A stretch of 64,000 nt of DNA, taken from contig NZ_FOSE01000004.1 of assembly GCF_900114185.1 (NCBI RefSeq), positions 1-64,000 on the forward strand, in the 5' to 3' direction. The position numbers were made by a program, and so were the translations under genes. This DNA is from Cellulomonas sp. KH9. GTDB taxonomy: Bacteria > Actinomycetota > Actinomycetes > Actinomycetales > Cellulomonadaceae. The notes under the pieces are model-generated. The model was not told where the DNA came from. It did not search any database and was given only the letters and a program-made list of their open reading frames with translations. Each line of letters starts with the position of its first letter. Position 1 is the first letter of the stretch. Shown here one piece after another: positions 61,529 to 64,000 of this stretch.

Positions 61529-62419
61529 GTGCCCGACACCTCGACCGACCCCGGCCGTGCCGCGGGACGGCCGCGCGCCGGGCGCCGTCTCACCGCCCTG
61601 CTGCTCGCGTCCCACCTCGGCCCGACGGTCGTCGTCACGGCACTGTGCACGGCGCTCGCCGTCGCCGTGGGTGCGCCCGCCGGCACGGTGCTGCTGGTGC
61701 TCGGCACCGTCCTGGCGGGCCAGCTGTCGATCGGCTGGTCGAACGACTGGCTGGACGCCGCGCGGGACGTCGCCGTGGGCCGTGCGGACAAGCCGGTCGT
61801 GTCCGGTGGTGTGACCGCGAGCGGGCTGCGGACCGCCGCGTTCGTCGCCGTCGCGGCGAGCGTCGCGCTGTCCGTGCCGGCCGGCGCCGCGGCCGTCGTC
61901 GCGCACCTGGTGGTCGTCGCGATGGGCTGGGCCTACAACCTGGGGCTCAAGTCGACCGTCGCCTCGTGGCTGCCCTACGCGGTGGCCTTCGGTGCCCTGC
62001 CCGCGTTCGTCGTGCTCACGCTGCCCGGCGACGCACGGCCGGCGGGCTGGCTGGTGGCGGTCGGCGCGCTGCTGGGCATCGGTGCGCACCTGGCCAACGT
62101 CCTGCCGGACCTGGACGACGACGCCGCCACCGGGGTGAGCGGGCTGCCGCACCGGATGGGGCGCCGCGCGACCGCCGTCCTGGCACCGGCGACCCTCGCG
62201 GTGGCCGTCGGTGTGGCGGTCGTCGGTCCGCCCGGGCCACCCCGCGGCGCGACCGTCGTCGTGGGCGTGCTCGCGGTGGCGGTGGCGTGCGTGGCGGGCG
62301 TGGTCGCCGTGGTGCGGCCGCGCAGCCGCGCGCCGTTCCCGCTCGTCATGCTCGTCGCCGCGCTGTGCGTGGGCGCGCTCGTCACCACCGGGCTCGAGGG
62401 GGCGGTGGTCCACCCCTGA
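61529..62419 (+). CDS. UbiA-family prenyltransferase
   Basis: The 296-residue integral membrane protein has about nine hydrophobic helices and the first UbiA aspartate-rich motif NDxxDxxxD (Asn72, Asp73, Asp76, Asp80 in SIGWSNDWLDAARD, then GRADKPVVSG) and a second acidic motif, LPDLDDDAATG. UbiA enzymes transfer prenyl groups to aromatic acceptors or quinone precursors. Its divergent pairing with a type III PKS suggests prenylation of the polyketide-derived ring, but a housekeeping role (for example in quinone or wall-lipid synthesis) is possible. Confidence 0.88.
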   Translation: MPDTSTDPGRAAGRPRAGRRLTALLLASHLGPTVVVTALCTALAVAVGAPAGTVLLVLGTVLAGQLSIGWSNDWLDAARDVAVGRADKPVVSGGVTASGLRTAAFVAVAASVALSVPAGAAAVVAHLVVVAMGWAYNLGLKSTVASWLPYAVAFGALPAFVVLTLPGDARPAGWLVAVGALLGIGAHLANVLPDLDDDAATGVSGLPHRMGRRATAVLAPATLAVAVGVAVVGPPGPPRGATVVVGVLAVAVACVAGVVAVVRPRSRAPFPLVMLVAALCVGALVTTGLEGAVVHP

Positions 62420-62514
62420 TCGGGTGGCGCCGTCGCCCGGCCGGGTGACGGGTCCGTCGGCCGCGGGGGTCGGCGTGTAGCGTGACCGCCGCGATCCCGG
62501 CGAAAGGTGCGTGC

Positions 62515-63003
62515 GTGAGGCGGAGTGTCGTGCGGGGCGCGGGGCTGGGTGCCCTGCTGCTGCTCGCCGGGTGCACGGGCGGTACCCCCGCGGACGTGGG
62601 GGACCCCGTCGTGGAGTTCACGGCGCCCCAGGGTCGCCGGTACGACGGCGAGGTGCGTGTCGCCGTGCACCCGCTGCACGTCGAGGGCGACGCGATGGAG
62701 CTGCGGCTGACGCTGACGCCGCTCGGCGGCGACGAGGCGCTCGACCACCGGCCGATCCGCGTCGACCAGCTGCTCGACCGCACCCCGGTCCTGAGCGACG
62801 TCCGCACGCTCACGACGTACGACGTGCTCGGGGCGCCGTCCGAGCCGCGGCACACCGCGATCCTGGATGCGGAGACGGTCGTGGGCGAGCCGGTCGTCTA
62901 CCAGGCGTGGTTCGCCGCGCCCGGCGACCAGGTGCAGACCCTGGACCTCGTCGTCGACCCGTCCTGGGGGTCGGTCGCGCGCGTGCCGGTGGTGCGACGG
63001 TGA
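62515..63003 (+). CDS. lipoprotein of the duplicated pair (copy 2)
   Basis: The 162-residue protein is a paralogue of the lipoprotein at 56514: lipobox LLLLAGC, then DPVVEFTAPQGRRYDGEVRVAVHPLHVEGDAMELRLTLTPLGGDE (matching VVEFTAP, VRVAV, MELR.TLTPLGGD of copy 1), TPVLSDVRTLTTYDVLG, VVYQAWFAAPGDQVQTLDLVVDPSW and a closing VPVVRR. The GTG at 62515 is chosen because GAAAGG lies about seven bases upstream and the signal peptide then starts VRRSVVRG; an in-frame GTG 33 bases upstream is possible. The partner gene overlaps the stop (GTGA). Confidence 0.83.
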   Translation: MRRSVVRGAGLGALLLLAGCTGGTPADVGDPVVEFTAPQGRRYDGEVRVAVHPLHVEGDAMELRLTLTPLGGDEALDHRPIRVDQLLDRTPVLSDVRTLTTYDVLGAPSEPRHTAILDAETVVGEPVVYQAWFAAPGDQVQTLDLVVDPSWGSVARVPVVRR

Positions 63004-64000
63004 GGCGCCGGCACCTGGTCGCGGCCCCGCTGTGCCTGCTGCTGGTCGCGGCAGCGCCGACACCGCCGGGGCCCATGAGCCTCGGTGAGCTGCCCGCCGT
63101 CACGGCGAAGGTGCGCGAGAAGTCCGTGCGGGTCGGCGACCCGGAGAGGTTCCGCTTCTCCGCGGACGACTACAGCGGTCTCTCCCTGCGCGTCACCCCT
63201 CTGGCGACGCGGGACGAGGAGGACGGGGAGACGGTCGTGGCGCTCGCGGCCGACCTGCTGTTCGCCGGCGACGACGCGTCGCTCTCCGACGCCGCGCGGG
63301 CGGAGATCGGCCGCCTGGTGTCCGACGTCCCTGACGGCGCCGAGGTCGCCGTCGAGGGGCACACCGACTCCGTCGGCACGCCGGAGCGCAACCAGGCGCT
63401 GTCGGAGAGCCGTGCCGCGGCCGTCGCCGACGCCGTGCGCTCCGTGCGCCCCGACCTCGCCCTGACGGTCGTCGGGTACGGCGAGGCGCGCCCCGCGGTC
63501 GAGGAGCTCGGCGACGACGCCCCCGAGCAGCGCGCGACCAACCGGCGCGTCGAGCTGCGGTACCGGTCCGTCGCCGGTGCCACGCCGACGCCCACGCCCG
63601 AGCCGGTGCGCGCGCCGCCGCCGCGCCCGGCGACGTCGGCCCACGTCCTGCCGCTGCCGACGGACGCCGTCACGAGCGACGAGGTCCGCTTCCCGGCCGT
63701 CACGGTCGCAGGTGCCGAGGTCGTGGTCGGCGTCGAGGAGCTGGTCGTGCGCGGTGCCGTCACGCAGCTGTCGCTCATCGTCCGGCTCGAGGGCGCCGAA
63801 CGCCCCGCCGCGGACCTGCCCGACCTGCACGAGGCCCTCGACGAGGGCTCGGGGAGCGCCGCTGTCGCGTGGGACCCCGTCCTGGTCGACCGCGAGGGGC
63901 TGCTGCGGTACGGCGAGGTCCGCGTCCGGCGGCTCGCGGACGCGTGGGCGGGGGAGGGGCAGCAGGTGGGGACGCGGTTGTCCGCCCCGCGGCGGTTCAC
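63000..64000 (+). CDS. secreted OmpA-domain protein of the duplicated pair (copy 2, partial)
   Basis: The gene runs off the right edge. Translation from the GTG at 63000 gives a signal peptide (HLVAAPLCLLLVAAAPTPPG), an OmpA domain ([68 protein letters not shown]), a Pro/Thr linker and the start of the C-terminal domain (VVGVEELVVRGAVTQLSLIVRLEG ... LVDREGLLRYGEV). It is collinear with the protein at 57074. The start overlaps the lipoprotein stop (GTGA). 333 codons are visible without a stop. Confidence 0.86.
   Translation, partial: MRRRHLVAAPLCLLLVAAAPTPPGPMSLGELPAVTAKVREKSVRVGDPERFRFSADDYSGLSLRVTPLATRDEEDGETVVALAADLLFAGDDASLSDAARAEIGRLVSDVPDGAEVAVEGHTDSVGTPERNQALSESRAAAVADAVRSVRPDLALTVVGYGEARPAVEELGDDAPEQRATNRRVELRYRSVAGATPTPTPEPVRAPPPRPATSAHVLPLPTDAVTSDEVRFPAVTVAGAEVVVGVEELVVRGAVTQLSLIVRLEGAERPAADLPDLHEALDEGSGSAAVAWDPVLVDREGLLRYGEVRVRRLADAWAGEGQQVGTRLSAPRRF

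Overview
The window is a high-GC (roughly three quarters G+C by eye) actinobacterial chromosome segment. A GlgE-type glycogen/trehalose operon, the order mnmA - MetE-like - ligA - gatCAB, frequent GTG starts and many promoter -10 boxes placed 5-8 bases before start codons point to Micrococcales, most probably Cellulomonas or a near relative. The genus is an inference. No tRNA, insertion sequence, CRISPR array or replication origin was seen.

Layout. (a) 1-333: 3' end of a 23S rRNA, a 5S rRNA and the terminator of the rRNA operon. (b) 0.6-10.1 kb: alpha-glucan branching enzyme glgB, a LacI-type protein without a DNA-binding domain and a beta-mannosidase on the minus strand, divergent from an alpha-galactosidase followed by a ROK repressor; the glycosidases look like a galactomannan side-chain and backbone set. 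(c) 10.2-22.1 kb: storage-glucan block, with overlapping glgE-treS-mak (maltose-1-phosphate route), a divergent glycogen-phosphorylase homologue that has lost its PLP lysine and other active-site elements, a flavoprotein dehydrogenase and glgX. (d) 22.2-37.7 kb: core genes: etfBA, a phosphotransferase, cysteine desulfurase, mnmA, a MetE-like protein, ligA, acetyltransferases and gatCAB. (e) 37.7-41.7 kb: a 2-hydroxyacid dehydrogenase, a photolyase and a POT peptide transporter. (f) 41.7-48.5 kb: LacI regulator, CUT1 ABC importer and GH3 glycosidase, with a perfect 20-bp operator and a symmetric promoter element. (g) 48.6-52.9 kb: two dihydroxy-acid dehydratases of different subfamilies around a lipoprotein gene. 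(h) 53-56.5 kb: integral membrane protein, TetR repressor and GH13 alpha-glucosidase. (i) 56.5-64 kb: two copies of a lipoprotein + OmpA-domain gene pair of unknown function, enclosing a pyridoxamine-oxidase-like protein and a phenolic-lipid cluster (type III PKS, ICMT-like methyltransferase, FAD oxidoreductase, divergent UbiA prenyltransferase).

How the genes work together. TreS interconverts trehalose and maltose, Mak phosphorylates maltose, GlgE polymerises maltose-1-phosphate and GlgB branches the product; GlgX debranches it. The phosphorylase-like protein is placed exactly where a degradative enzyme would sit but appears catalytically dead, so it may be a glucan-binding or regulatory subunit. 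The LacI-ABC-GH3 operon imports and cleaves a beta-linked oligosaccharide (xylo- or cello-oligosaccharide).

The most interesting observations are the pseudo-phosphorylase divergent from glgE, the duplicated lipoprotein/OmpA cassette in which the lipoprotein fold recurs as the C-terminal domain of its partner, the phenolic-lipid cluster with an added prenyltransferase between the two copies, the HTH-less LacI protein, and a recurring leaderless-start signature that settles many start codons.
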